A DNA stretch of 64,000 nucleotides, from positions 203,992,620 to 204,056,619 of the forward strand of contig OW240914.1 of the NCBI GenBank assembly GCA_933207985.1, in the 5' to 3' direction. The position numbers and the translations under genes are program-made. The notes under the pieces were generated by a model, which worked only from the letters and a program-made list of their open reading frames with translations, searched no databases and was not told where the DNA came from. Of the stretch, positions 37,856 to 49,400 are shown piece after piece; position 1 is the first letter of the stretch, and each line of letters begins with the position of its first letter. Source of the stretch: Pelobates cultripes. Taxonomy: Eukaryota > Chordata > Amphibia > Anura > Pelobatidae.

Positions 37856-38250
37856 CATGGAGGAGTTGTGGGATTTACCACCTAGATGTCCTTTTCCCCA
37901 ATCTGAGTCCCAATACGACATCCTAGTAGACTGCTATAATGAGCAAGTTCCTTAGAGCTCTGAAGAGCTATTGATTAAAGCAGGTATAGCATTTCCCTAC
38001 AACACGAGACGAGGCTGTGAGTTGAGGGTAAGAAGGTCTGAAGGTTTATTGATACAGCTTGAGTTTTTATACAGTTTTTCCCCACAAGGTTAACGCCCAG
38101 GTGGACCTTGTGGGGCACAGGACACAGAATTAACAAACCAATAAAAACAGAATCTTACATGCAGACACTCCCATACAGTGTACACAATCCCTCCCCTCTG
38201 TTTAGGAGATAATTGAGTTAATTACTGTATCAACTCAATTATTTCCAAAC
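37847..38250 (-). mobile_element. LTR-like block (TATA and poly(A) signal)
   Basis: On the minus strand GTATAAAAACTC (about 38076-38065) is followed by AATAAAC (about 38053) and 200 bp later by a sharp change into the LINE at GACCGTCACAAC (about 37850). TATA and AATAAA close together suggest the U3-R of a solo LTR, but no paired LTR, primer site or duplication was found. Confidence 0.3.
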
Positions 38251-38653
38251 GAAAAATACAGTTTGTACCCATTTCATGACTCCTATAAATGAAATGTGTA
38301 ATGGTCTGTCGACAATGCAGCATTAAATCTCAGGAATATCAAATTATATAACATCGAATTATTTATATACACAAATTATTAAATAACTGTTCATATATAC
38401 AAATTCATTATACTATGCAATTTGATATAATGTTATGTTCTTTAAATTTAAACTGTTTCCAGTTAATTGTATAACTATTTCTTGGCCAATTAATAGCAGG
38501 AGAGTTGGCGTTTTTTTCGTTATTAATTAGAAGTTTATAATACCTTTCTTGTTTACTATGGCACTTACACTACGCCTTGTGCAAAATACCGATATCTCAG
38601 CAACATAGAGGAATCCAAATACACAGGCTGTAAATAACAATTAAAATTATTAC

Positions 38654-38743
38654 CTCCAGATCATTCTTTTTCACTTTTTCTTCAATATTGTAGCGCTCTT
38701 CATCAACAACATCAATCTTTCTATGAAGTCCTGTACATAATTC
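38654..38743 (-). CDS. tnni: Troponin I exon, TnT-binding coiled coil
   Basis: This 90-bp exon codes for 30 residues, phase 0 at both ends, with a T-rich tract plus TTTTTTAG acceptor and a GTAATA donor. It reads ELCTGLHRKID, then VVDEERYNIEEKV, then KKNDLE. The D-E-E-R-Y-(D/N)-I-E heptads form the coiled coil with troponin T (IT-arm) and are among the most conserved parts of the family. Asn replaces the usual Asp in ERYDIE. Confidence 0.95.
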
Positions 38744-39747
<1,004 letters not shown>

Positions 39748-39785
39748 GTACAAACATTCCATTATAGAGAAAACAGAGTTAGTAC

Positions 39786-39917
39786 CTTTAATTCCTTATG
39801 GGAGAGCCCAGCATACTGCAGAGGAGGGACATTTTCTGAAAGAGTTCTGACTTTCTCTTCTTCTGCCTCTTTTATCTCTTTTTCTAAATCTTCACTTGCT
39901 TTCGCAAGCATAAGAGT
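39786..39917 (-). CDS. tnni: Troponin I exon, first half of IT-arm
   Basis: This 132-bp exon codes for 44 residues, phase 0 at both ends, with a CCTTTTGCAG acceptor and a GTACTA donor. It begins TLMLAKASEDLEKE, continues as a charged helix rich in Glu and Lys, and ends in VPPLQYAGLSHKELK, the loop before the TnT-binding helix. The Pro-Pro-Leu followed by Gly-Leu-Ser is the conserved pattern of this loop. The donor is followed after 41 bp by a long (AT)n repeat. The exon lacks any frameshift or stop, so the gene is probably functional. Confidence 0.95.
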
Positions 39918-40582
39918 CTGCAAAAGGTTTTAATATTAATAAAAGTGAGTATTGTGAGAATGCAGCAAGAAATGTATTAAGCAGTGAAAAGAGCGATTGG
40001 GAATTAATGCATTTCAGAGAAAAACAAACTCATCCTCTGTGGAAATACATGTCGTAGAAATGGAGGATGACTTTATTTTACGTGTGAAATTGTTGCATGC
40101 TTACAACTAAAAATGAAAATTTAAACAAGAATATGCAGGGATAGAGGGAAAGAATACATAGGGAATAATCATAAACAAACAAAAAATTTAAGAATCTTAT
40201 GCCATTTTCATAAAGTATATGTCCAGAATCATCAAGGACTGTATATAAGAGTACTTTAATAAAACTCACAATAGTGTATGAAATGCATGAGTGCACCACA
40301 GACTCACCTAGTTAGCAAATATTAGAATATTAAAGTCCTACTATATCCATTTTAAATGTTTAGTGAGAGAAGACTAAATATTAACATGGAATTGAGGAGC
40401 CAACGAATATCTTTTTGGCTTTTTTTATAGATACACTGTGGCTAATATCTTGGCTTGAAGGAGTGGGTAACGTGTGCAAAATATCCACACTGACACTAAT
40501 CGTTGCTTCCTTGTGTTTGTACAATGTAGTCGTAATATGATCATATTTATGGTGTATATCTAAGTGTATGGAATTAATTCTA

Positions 40583-40891
40583 TCAGGGCCCACCTTAGGC
40601 CTTTAGACATCCTGTACAAAAAAATCTTCACAACAACTCCACCCTACGCGGCCACACCTCTCTCTGAGCACTACCCCCTAATCCAAAACTTAAAACCTCC
40701 CATTCCTATTAACACCAAAAAAAAAAAAAAAATTAGAAAGTTTGATGTAAATAAAACTAGTGTGTGACTGTGGATTGTAGATTGTGTGTTTGTATCTGGG
40801 GGATACAGTGTGTGCGTATAAAGTTTATAAAGTTGTTGTAATATGTGTCTAAGGAAGTTGCATCTGATTGAGCTGGACCTACAAATCGTAG
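40583..40891 (+). repeat. Relic of the CAGRGCCGGCCTTAGG element family
   Basis: CAGGGCCCACCTTAGGCC followed by AAAATCTTCACAAC matches the left end of the element at 47338 (CAGAGCCGGCCTTAGGCC, then AAAATCTTCACAGC). The right end was not found. Confidence 0.5.
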
Positions 40892-40906
40892 AACTACATA
40901 AAATCT

Positions 40907-41123
40907 CCATTAACCTATTAATCATTGAATGTTAGCAACGCATATACACGTGACACTCAAATCTGCCAGGAACAGCGGTTAGTGTATTATACTTCACTTG
41001 AAACAGATCTTAATGCCTTTAGTACAAAAGGGGCCTGCGAGCCCGCGACACAGTTTTTGTCTGTATTGACTCTTACAACCTTTGTCTTCTATGAAAAATA
41101 AAACTGATTAAAAAAAAAAAAAA
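40907..41123 (+). mobile_element. 5'-truncated LINE with exact 15-bp duplication
   Basis: About 217 bp flanked by AACTACATAAAATCT at 40892-40906 and again at 41124-41138, an exact direct repeat. It ends in AATAAAACTGATT and a poly(A) tract. The inserted text has no reading frame of note; it looks like the 3' UTR of an L1/Tx1-like element. It sits inside the Penelope-like fragment. Confidence 0.8.
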
Positions 41124-41138
41124 AACTACATAAAATCT

Positions 41139-42018
41139 TTCAAAACGTATTAACTCTGACAAATCGGATATTTTAATTGTAGACATTTCAGAGAAAATAG
41201 ATAATATGGAAAAAGGTATTGTTAAATCCAAGAAAATCAAATATGATAGGGATAAATAAATAATGTGAGGACTTTTTTAAAACTTGAAAAAATAATGATA
41301 TAAACCATAATAGAAAAGAGGTATTTGGGGAATCTGGAAGATAAAGACCCTCAAATGCAAATAGGCCTCAGTAGGAAACAGCTAAATCAAGACCAAGAGC
41401 TATACGGGCCGGAGCCTAGCCAAAAAATGGCATCAGGATAACAATAATAGAAAAAGACGCCAATATTCTAATACCTACACTAATTCACTAAATAAGGATC
41501 GATGGCAGGTTGTAAAAAAAGAGTGATTCAGAGATAAGAGTTTTTAAACTTAGGGAACCTCACTTTAAGGGATCAACAAAATCTGATTTATAATATACAG
41601 AATTTCTAGCACTCTATTTTGTTATTGAGGCGTAAGAGAAAAGTACATTTAAGAACTTCCCCAGATTGAAACCTAAAGAAATCCAGGTTAAGCAGGGAAG
41701 AAGGGGAACTAAAGGAGGACGAAGAGGGAGATTAAATACTCCCAAAGAGAAGAAGGTTGGACAGGAAATAGGAATAGGCATTTTTAATTTAACTTCTATG
41801 AAAATGACTATTGCACAGATCAGTCTTTTGAATGAGGGCCTTAATCTTTGTCCTGCAAATTAAATAGACCACCTTTCGACTTATATTGATATCCACCTGA
41901 ATACCAACGAGAGGGATATCCACCTCTCCGGTGAATAATTATTTTCTTGATCTCGAGATTTTTGTTAGGGGTGGCATAGTGGCAACAAAAACCTTATTTA
42001 AACCAGTTGATGTTTATG
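41139..42018 (+). pseudogene. Penelope-like element fragment, pre-RT region
   Basis: Frame pieces KIKYDRD, then much decayed text, then from 41666 a basic Gly/Arg/Lys stretch followed by IFNLTSMKMTIAQISLLNEG and LNLCPAN. The N-L-S/T-x(4-5)-L-T-x-A-Q-I-x-L-L-x-x-G-L pattern is typical of the region just before the reverse transcriptase in Penelope-like elements. The RT itself is not seen; the hAT-type element at 42027 breaks the region off. Confidence 0.5.
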
Positions 42019-42026
42019 GTTACAAC

Positions 42027-43696
42027 TAGACATGTGCACCAGTGAAATTTTCATTTCCTTCAAATTAATTTGTACTAAATAAAAATTTGGTCTATTCCGA
42101 ATTTGATCCGTAAACCATTCGTTTTTTTCTAATGAAATTCAGTAAAAAATAGTTTGTTCCCGCAACTAACAGCGAGCCACTGGCTGCTCACTGTCATTTA
42201 AAAACTACTAGATACTGGGCAGCTATTGATGGGGAACCCAAATAACTAAAATGAGGGGGACATAGTGCCCCCCTTGCACCCCCACCCGTGACCCGTGGGT
42301 GGGGGCTATTAATATAAACAGGGGGACCTAGTGTGTCCCCCAGACCCCCACCCAAAACTGGCGGGTGGGGGATAAATATATAAAAAAAAAACCCTACAAG
42401 TGACTAGGGGACCCCAAACCCCTAGTCACCCCCTCCCCAATAAGATTAAATACTACCTACCCCATCATCCTAAAAATAGTGAGGGGGAACAAAAAACTGT
42501 ACCTGTAAATAAAAAAAATTATACCTACCATTAGATGTCTTATTTTTTATTTAAACCTTATTTTTTATTTAAAAAGCCATAATTTCCATCAAACTTAAAA
42601 AATAAATAAAAAAAACAGAACAGTGGGCAAAAAAAAACCACGCCAAAAAAAGAAAAACCCAACACCCCCCCAAAAAAATCCACCTTCACCCATCTTATAA
42701 AGCCTTCCCACGCCCTGCAATTTGACTAATAACGCACTCTGATTGGTTGATTCCAAGCCAACCAATCAGAGTGCTCTGACAGGTAAATGAAGAGACTGAC
42801 AGATAACTCTCTACATTTACTTGTCACAGCACTATGATTGGTTGGCTTGGAGTGCTCTGAGTCATTTTACATAGCGTGGGAAAGTTCTTTGGAATCAGAG
42901 ACAATGAGGGGACCTATTGTCCTCCCCCCATGGCCCCTAGCCATGAGCGGCGGGTGGGGGCCCTAAATGACAATAAGGGGGGAACCTATTGTTCCCCCCG
43001 GCCCCCACCCATGAGCCATGACCCTCCCCCAATTGTCTGTTAGGGTCCCCACCCACCGCTTATGGGTGGGGGTCAGGGGAGCACAATAGGTCCCCCTGTT
43101 ATTGTAATTTAGGGCCCCCACTCACCGCTCATAAGTGTGGACCATGGGGGGGAAGGACAATAGGTCCCCCTTTGTCTGTTAGGGTCCCCACCAGCCGCTC
43201 ATGGGTGGGGGCCGTGGGGGGAGGACATTAGGTCCCCCCCATTATTTATTTAATTAAGGTCCCCACCCGCCGTTCATGTAGTTTTAAATGTAGGAGGATT
43301 TATTGATATGGGGGTCATAGTGACCCCAATAGGTTTTAATGCGGGAGGGAGGAGGGTAGGAATTAGTATTATTTAGTTCAAGGAGGGAGCTGGTAGCGCT
43401 GCCTGCTCCCTCCTTGTTTTTTTTTTGCACATGCACAGTGGTATTAACTCTAAGATTTTATTAAGTCTCAGGCTGCAGGGAGAACCAGCACTTTATTTTT
43501 CCACTCCGTGCTGTGGGGGTTAATTCTCCTGCAGCATGGAGTTTATTAAAAAAAAAGAACTGAAACGAAAAGGTAATGAATTCGGCATTTACCCTTTCAT
43601 TTCATTTATATGTCGTATGTTCAACTTTTGTTTCGAAAAAGTCTGAAAATTTTGGACGAAATCGTATTAGTCCGAAAAAACAAATGCACATGTCTA
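42027..43696. mobile_element. Non-autonomous hAT-type element, exact 8-bp duplication
   Basis: 1670 bp, flanked by GTTACAAC at 42019-42026 and 43697-43704. Ends are TAGACATGTGCA and its exact inverted copy. The inside (42230-43280) is made of G/C-rich blocks of one theme, GGGGGACCTATTGTCC with CCCCACCC.TGAGCGG.GGGTGGGG, in both orientations, able to fold on each other. No transposase. A related internal block occurs at 60370-60460. Confidence 0.9.
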
Positions 43697-43704
43697 GTTA
43701 CAAC

Positions 43705-45040
43705 CATTTTTTGAGGTGACACTACAGGCCATAGTTAAACAGCATTCCCATTGGGCCAATTTTTATGTTTTTGCAATAGAATTGTACTTATAATGAATAT
43801 TTTATTGCACAGGAAGAAATACTCAATGGAAACTTCTTTCTGCAGATGTACCTGAGGCCCTTATGTCCTCAAGAAAAATTGGCACATTCTGTTGCTGGAT
43901 GAATCCATTAAGAATATTGTTCCACCATGTATTAGTATAACAGAGTCCACCTGACTGTCCAGCATATTACCCGTTTACTGGTCAATTGATCCCCAAGACT
44001 TTCGTGTGAATCACTTATAAAGATGTTCGTGTGGATTTAAAGCATTCGTCTAATTATTCCCCATAGACTGTATTGAAGCACTCCATTCGGTATACGATCT
44101 AAAACTACCGAATCACCGGACCACCCTGATGCGAAGTGTGGCTTCAATCTACCTCCCTGTTCGCTTCATTGAATTTCCCATTGAAAAGCACAAACTCGTT
44201 GTTAAAGTCCCTGGGTTGCCGCCATTTCGGAAGCCGAATACATGGCGGCGGCCATCTTAAAATCCCGAACAGCGATGTTTTGTAGTCGAGTGTCTGGAAC
44301 TAAAATCGGACACTCGACTAAGTGAACACCGCTAAGACCTCCAGAGCTAGGGAAGAGACAGATAGAAACTCCCGAACGGCCTGCCGTTCGTTAGTTTGAA
44401 TCCCACGAACAAGGGGATTCATGCGAATGCAAACACAGCTCTGGATGGCATTGAGTTCGGGACTTTTTAGACACAAAAGAGAGACCAACCGCAAGGCCAA
44501 AACTCATGGAACTGTTTTCAGCTACTATTGCCTGTGCGTTCGGTCAAAACTTTACACCTCCATAACTCCCGAACCCCTGGTCCGATCTGGGTGAGTTTTG
44601 AGTATGTTGCTCACCCAGATCCGGGCTATCAGGGGATACGCATATTTAAGGGTGTACCTTATGTATTTGGGGTACATCTAGAGCTTGAGGAAGTTTGTGT
44701 ACCTTTTAATTATATTAAATGTTTATCTGAGGGGAGGAGATGTGTGGGTTGTACCTTGTACCCGATTGGTTATTGTAATAATTATGGTGGGTGTCTCCCT
44801 TGCATGGGAGGATTGCATAAAAGCAGGGGTTGTGTGATTAAAGATCAGTTCTGCTCCTGATACTGTGTGTCGTCCAGTTATTGGGAAAGGTGATGGGATT
44901 ATATTACTGATTGTGCTTGCTACGCTGCTGGATTACTCTGTCACTGTGGATGTTCTACTTGGGATTATTTACTTGTTCTTGAGCCATACTGGGATCTATA
45001 GCGGATTTAGTCTGTGGGACATCAGCTCTCTGCTACAGTT
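43705..45040 (+). mobile_element. LTR-like or promoter-bearing repeat
   Basis: From about 44200 the text has retroelement LTR features: GC-richer U3-like part, CATAAAAG TATA-like box at 44816-44823, ATTAAA at 44837-44842, then TCAGTTCTGCTCCTGATACTG and an end near CTCTCTGCTACA (45035). No second copy, primer site or duplication is visible. The 110-residue frame at 44528-44860 (two Cys-rich patches) has no recognised family and ends inside the R-like region, so it is not called a gene. Confidence 0.4.
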
Positions 45041-45773
45041 TCATTTTTAAAGGTAGAGATATCTTAAGTTCGCTTTTAATAAAACAGGTAAGATGAAAAA
45101 AGGAAATAAATTTCAATATCGATAAAGGTTTTCACCAATGTTACAGATAAAGAAAAGATGAAGCCTTAGGGGTCAAGCAAAGCTTGATCCCGAAGTTAAC
45201 ATATAAATAGACTATGTGGGTATAAAGGGTCCTAAACCCTAAATAGTACAAACACGAGAAAGGTTGCCTAAGAGGGTGAAAGAGTGAAGGGCGACCTGCC
45301 CCAGAAAAACACAGTAAGGGAATTTAAACATTGGGACATCACAGATGCAATTAGGTACTTAATCACCTGCCATTCCATACATTTATTTATGTAGGGAGAA
45401 CTACTTAAGTACTTCACATTTGTATTAATTAACATGTCAGGAACATCAAGAATAAGTTTTTATACCATGGTGTTCCTGCACATTTTAAGAAATTTGAAAG
45501 TAACCATAAGCTTTTGAAATTCATGACTATTGACAGTGTTAATAAACAACTAGAGAGGGGAAGACCTGCTTTGAAAACTGGGCCATCAAGAAATGCGCTG
45601 GATATATAAATTAAGGACATTAACACCTAACGGATAGATAGATAGATAGTACCCCAGTCTAAAAAAGTACAAAAACAAGTTAAAAAAAAGGTGCTAAAAA
45701 GTATGCAAAAGATAAAGTTATAATGTATCAAAGTGCAAAGCTGTTTTGGATTGAACATTTTCTGTGTATTCAC
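45041..45773. other. Troponin intron DNA without recognised gene
   Basis: A short GATA repeat lies at 45632-45649. No coding family. Confidence 0.4.
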
Positions 45774-46260
45774 TAGACATGTGCAATTTGTTTTGTTACG
45801 AATGTACATTCGGATGAATTTCGTGAAATTCAGACATTCGGGTGCTAACGAATGTCCGAAGTTCAGAATTTCTGAACCGAATTGCAGAAGTGCTTCGGAT
45901 TTCTGAAAAGTGGCAAAACAAGTGATTAAGGTTAGGGTATATGTATGTATGTATATGTACATACAAAAACAGCTTGCTCTCACGGTCCTAGATGTATTTA
46001 AAAATATTAAAAATCCATTAAAAATCAATGTTTCAGCCCTCGTTCGGGTCTGTGCAAACGAGCCCCGAAATGTTAATTTTTTTTAAATGGAATTACTACA
46101 ATCAAGGAATATTTTTAAATACATCTAAGACCGTGAGTGCAAGCCGTTTTTGTAGGTTTGTATTTTTGGTCTATGGCTTTTATGCACCCGGCACTTTTTT
46201 TTAAACGGGTCTGTCTGAGTGCAAGGACATATTTGTAATATATATATCTCTATCATATGC
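45774..46260 (+). mobile_element. Truncated hAT-type element (TAGACATGTGCAA end)
   Basis: TAGACATGTGCAATTTG at 45774 equals the end of the 42027-43696 element, followed by ATTCGG/CCGAA-rich text. The matching right end and an 8-bp duplication of GTATTCAC were not found. Confidence 0.55.
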
Positions 46261-46369
46261 ATAGTGGATTGAAGAATGTGACTAGAGGCAAAGTGGTGTA
46301 TGGTGGATATGTATAATGAGGTGTCAGTATAATGGGGTTTGGGTGCATCTTGTATGGCATGGGGCCAGG

Positions 46370-46830
46370 TTTTTTTTTTTTTATATGGCGGGGGTTTGGG
46401 TGTTATATGCCAGGGTGGGTATTAGGACTAGGTGAGGGTATATGGCCAGATGCTGAGTGTTATATGGCATGTGGCTAGGTGTGTTATATAGTGGGGGGCT
46501 GGGTGTAATGACCAGGTGAGTGTATATGGCAGTAGGGTGGGTGTTATATGGCAGGGTGGGTATTATGACTAGGTGGGGGTTACATGTCAGGAGGCTGGGT
46601 GCTTTATGACAGGTGACTGGGGGTTATACTACAGGGGGCTGGGTGTTATGACAAGGTGAGTGTATATGGCAGAAGGCCTGATATTATAACCTAGTGGAGG
46701 TATGTGGTAGGGTGCTGGGTTTTATATGGCAGGGTGGGGGTTATATGGCAGGGGGCTGGGTGTTATGACCTGGCGAGGGGTATAATGCAGAGTGGGGATT
46801 ATGACAAGTTGGGTGTTTATATGGCTGTGA
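46370..46830 (+). repeat. Minisatellite, unit ~40 bp
   Basis: About ten variant copies of TTATATGGCAGGGGGCTGGG followed by TGTTATGACCAGGTGAGGG. Unit length and order vary; no family assigned. Confidence 0.85.
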
Positions 46831-47121
46831 GGAGGGGGGAAATCCATAGGGTGAATGTACAAGTGCTTTATAATGAAATTAGCTCATTCAGAAAGATGCA
46901 GGCACAGCAGGGGCTGTCGCTCACCATGTGGTAGCTGCTCTGTTGTAGCCAGGCTCCCAATAGCGCCACTCGGATGGTGATCCTGTCTGAAGGGTTTCTG
47001 TGCCCTTCATGGGTGAGGCGGCACAGCAGCTGCAGGCTCAGAAGCCACAGAGCATAGGCAGCAATTGATTTGTGGGAGGGGATTTGTTAATGGAATAGTC
47101 CTAAGGCCCGGTGTTCCAGTG
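46831..47121. other. GC-richer DNA without gene
   Basis: Nothing recognised between the minisatellite and the nested hAT-type pair. Confidence 0.35.
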
Positions 47122-47337
47122 CTGACTGTTGGGGATGTGCATGGGCAAAAAAAATTGGTTTGGTTCGGCACTTCCGAAATGCGGGACTTCGGCAATTCGG
47201 CACTTTGGTTCGGTTCGGCACTTCCAAAATTAGTGACTTCGGCAATTCGGCACTTCCCTAACCCTCCCCCTAACCCTCTAACCCTACCCCTACCAAATAA
47301 CCCTACCCCAAGTAGTAGGGTTAGGGGTAGGTGTAGG

Positions 47338-48638
47338 CAGAGCCGGCCTTAGGCCTTCAGGCGCCCTGTGCGAAAAATCTTCACAGCGCCCCCCCCCCCC
47401 TCTTTGGAAATAACATTTTGTAGTAATGCTTCTCCACTTATCACAGAGCTCCACAACAATAAAACTCACAGTAATGTGGAGCTCTGTGACAAGATCATAC
47501 ACTACACAACAATACAACTCTAAGTAATGTGTCTATTAGTGTATCACCGAGCTCCCTAACTATAAAACAGAGTAATGTATATACCAGAGATCCACTGTAA
47601 TACATCTCACTATAATATAATGTAATATTTGTGTTGTCTGTGTATGTGATAGGTATGCTATGTGTTGGCTGTGTGTGATATTTGTAATGGGTGTATTAAC
47701 TGTGTGTGGTATACGTGTATTGGTTGTATGTGATATTTGTGCTGGGTTTATTGGCTGTGTGTGATGAGTATTTAATTCAGAAAAAAATATGCATTTAAGC
47801 CTATGTGTGAATGCAGGTGTATATTTTTGCAGAGTTATGTGCACACAGTCCCACAGTCAGTTATACATATACAATGTCAAATACACCACATGCACACAGT
47901 CTCAGGCAGATAGTCGCAGAAACAAACACACATACACAGCTACAGGCAGATAAACACACTCACACGCAATTACAGGAAGACAGACACACAAACACAGCCA
48001 CACATACAGTCTGACTTACACACACAGGCAGACAACCACACACACAGGCAGACAACCACACACACATAGGCAGACAGTCACACATACACACACACAGGCA
48101 GACAGTCACACATACAGATAGTCACACACACAGGCAGACAGTTTGCATTTGTATAGACTTGTACAGAGCTGTGTATTAATATCTGCCCTTACTACACTGT
48201 TCTACATATTTCATAAACCTTTATTGCACAGCAGGGAATTAGGTAATGCTACAGAGCCCCACTGATATCATTATAAGGATCAAGACTGGCAGAGTGATCT
48301 CAATTACTCACTGGTTCCTGCAGATGATATTGGAGAATCTGAAGATCCTGGAGGTTTACCTTTGTTCCTTATGGAGGTGGGAGTAGAGCAGCTCCTGGAT
48401 TCTGGTTGTTGGGGGAAGCAGGAACTCCTTCCTGCTTCCCCTGCAGCAGTTAACCGGCATTTTTAGCTCCGCCCTACCACATGGTAAGCTCTGCCCCCGC
48501 TGCACAGTAAGCTCTGCCCCGTCACATTTTTTTTTTATCCCTGCCAGCCATGTGTGAGCTGTGTTGGCCACACGGCACCCCCTGCTTCGTGGCACCGTGT
48601 GAGGCCGCACAGCTCACACTCCCCTAAGGCCGGCCCTG
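47338..48638. mobile_element. Nested hAT-type element, exact 8-bp duplication
   Basis: 1301 bp flanked by GGTGTAGG at 47330-47337 and 48639-48646. Ends: CAGAGCCGGCCTTAGG and, on the other strand, CAGGGCCGGCCTTAGG (15 of 16 the same). It contains a C11-12 run near 47389, AGTAATGT-containing short repeats, a CA/GGCAGACA array (47860-48140), and no transposase. Relics of the family lie at 40583 and about 49250-49400. Confidence 0.92.
47860..48140 (+). repeat. CA/GGCAGACA minisatellite
   Basis: Variants of CACACACAGGCAGACAGTCA, inside the nested hAT-type element. Confidence 0.9.
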
Positions 48639-49244
48639 GGTGTAGGATTAGAGGAAGGTTGGGGTTAGGGCTAGCTGTAGGGTTAGGGGAAGGGGTGGAG
48701 TAGAGTTAGGGGAAGGGGTGGGGTAGGGTTAGATTCCTGTCATCATTCCTTAAATTTTCCCTCCCTCTCCTGTTTTGCCACTTTTCAGAAATCCAAAGCA
48801 CTTCGGCAATTTGGTTCGGTTCAACACTTCCGAAATTCGGCAATTTGGAACTTCAGCAATTTGGTTCATTCTGGCACTTCCAAAATTCGGCACTTTGGAC
48901 ATTCCGAAACATCCAAATGTCCGAATTGCCGAAATTCGTCCGAATTTAAATTCGGACCGAAACGAATTGCACATTTCTACTGACTGTCGTTCATGTCTAT
49001 TCCCTCGTGATCCAAAGGGAATCACACTGTTGACACTCCCTATAATAAACACTCCCATGTGTTTCTGGTGCTCACTTATGATTCAAAGCGCAGGTTGGGA
49101 ATTCCCTCAGCTGAGTTCTAACTCACTAAGTCAGCGCCCGAGCCATGAGGGCAGCTTATTACCAATTCTGTATCAGCAGGGGGTGCTCACAGTGTGATTA
49201 ACCTTCGGGGTATTATTATAATTTAATATATTAAGGTCAATTTT

Positions 49245-49400
49245 CATTGGTGGGCCCCTGCATCCTCAGATTTTGTGCTCCATGCCAGGATGGTGGCCAC
49301 TGCTTATGTGAGATGTGTTGCGTCCCTGTTGCCATGGCACCCTGTGTGGACATACAGCTTGCACACACCAAAGGCCAGGCCCGTCTACAGGTGCCCCATT
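49245..49400 (+). repeat. Right-end relic of the CAGRGCCGGCC family
   Basis: Text ending CACACCAAAGGCCAGGCCCG parallels the right part of the 47338-48638 element (CACACTCCCCTAAGGCCGGCCC), including GAGCTGTGTTG.CC/GAGATGTGTTGCGTCC and GGCACC...GTGTG. Confidence 0.5.

Larger units (their letters stand above)
47130..48979. mobile_element. Outer hAT-type element, exact 8-bp duplication
   Basis: Flanked by CTGACTGT at 47122-47129 and 48980-48987. Ends: TGGGGATGTGCATG and, on the other strand, TAGAAATGTGCAATTC, the same family as the 42027 and 45774 elements. Inside are repeats of TTCGGCACTTCCGAAAT and telomere-like CCCTAACCC/GGGTTAGGG runs (47255-47337 and 48660-48735) that flank a second, nested element (47338-48638). 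Without the nested part it is about 540 bp. Confidence 0.88.

Noticed and set aside
44528..44860. 110-codon Cys-rich frame
   Set aside because: Lies within an LTR-like block across TATA and ATTAAA signals; no homologous family recognised and no splice support.
46370..46830. Direct repeats considered as a regulatory or CRISPR-like array
   Set aside because: Units vary and adjoin without spacers; minisatellite.
47811..48140. CRISPR-like spacing of CACAGGCAGACA repeats
   Set aside because: Units are short, variable and without unique spacers; an ordinary minisatellite in a eukaryotic transposon.
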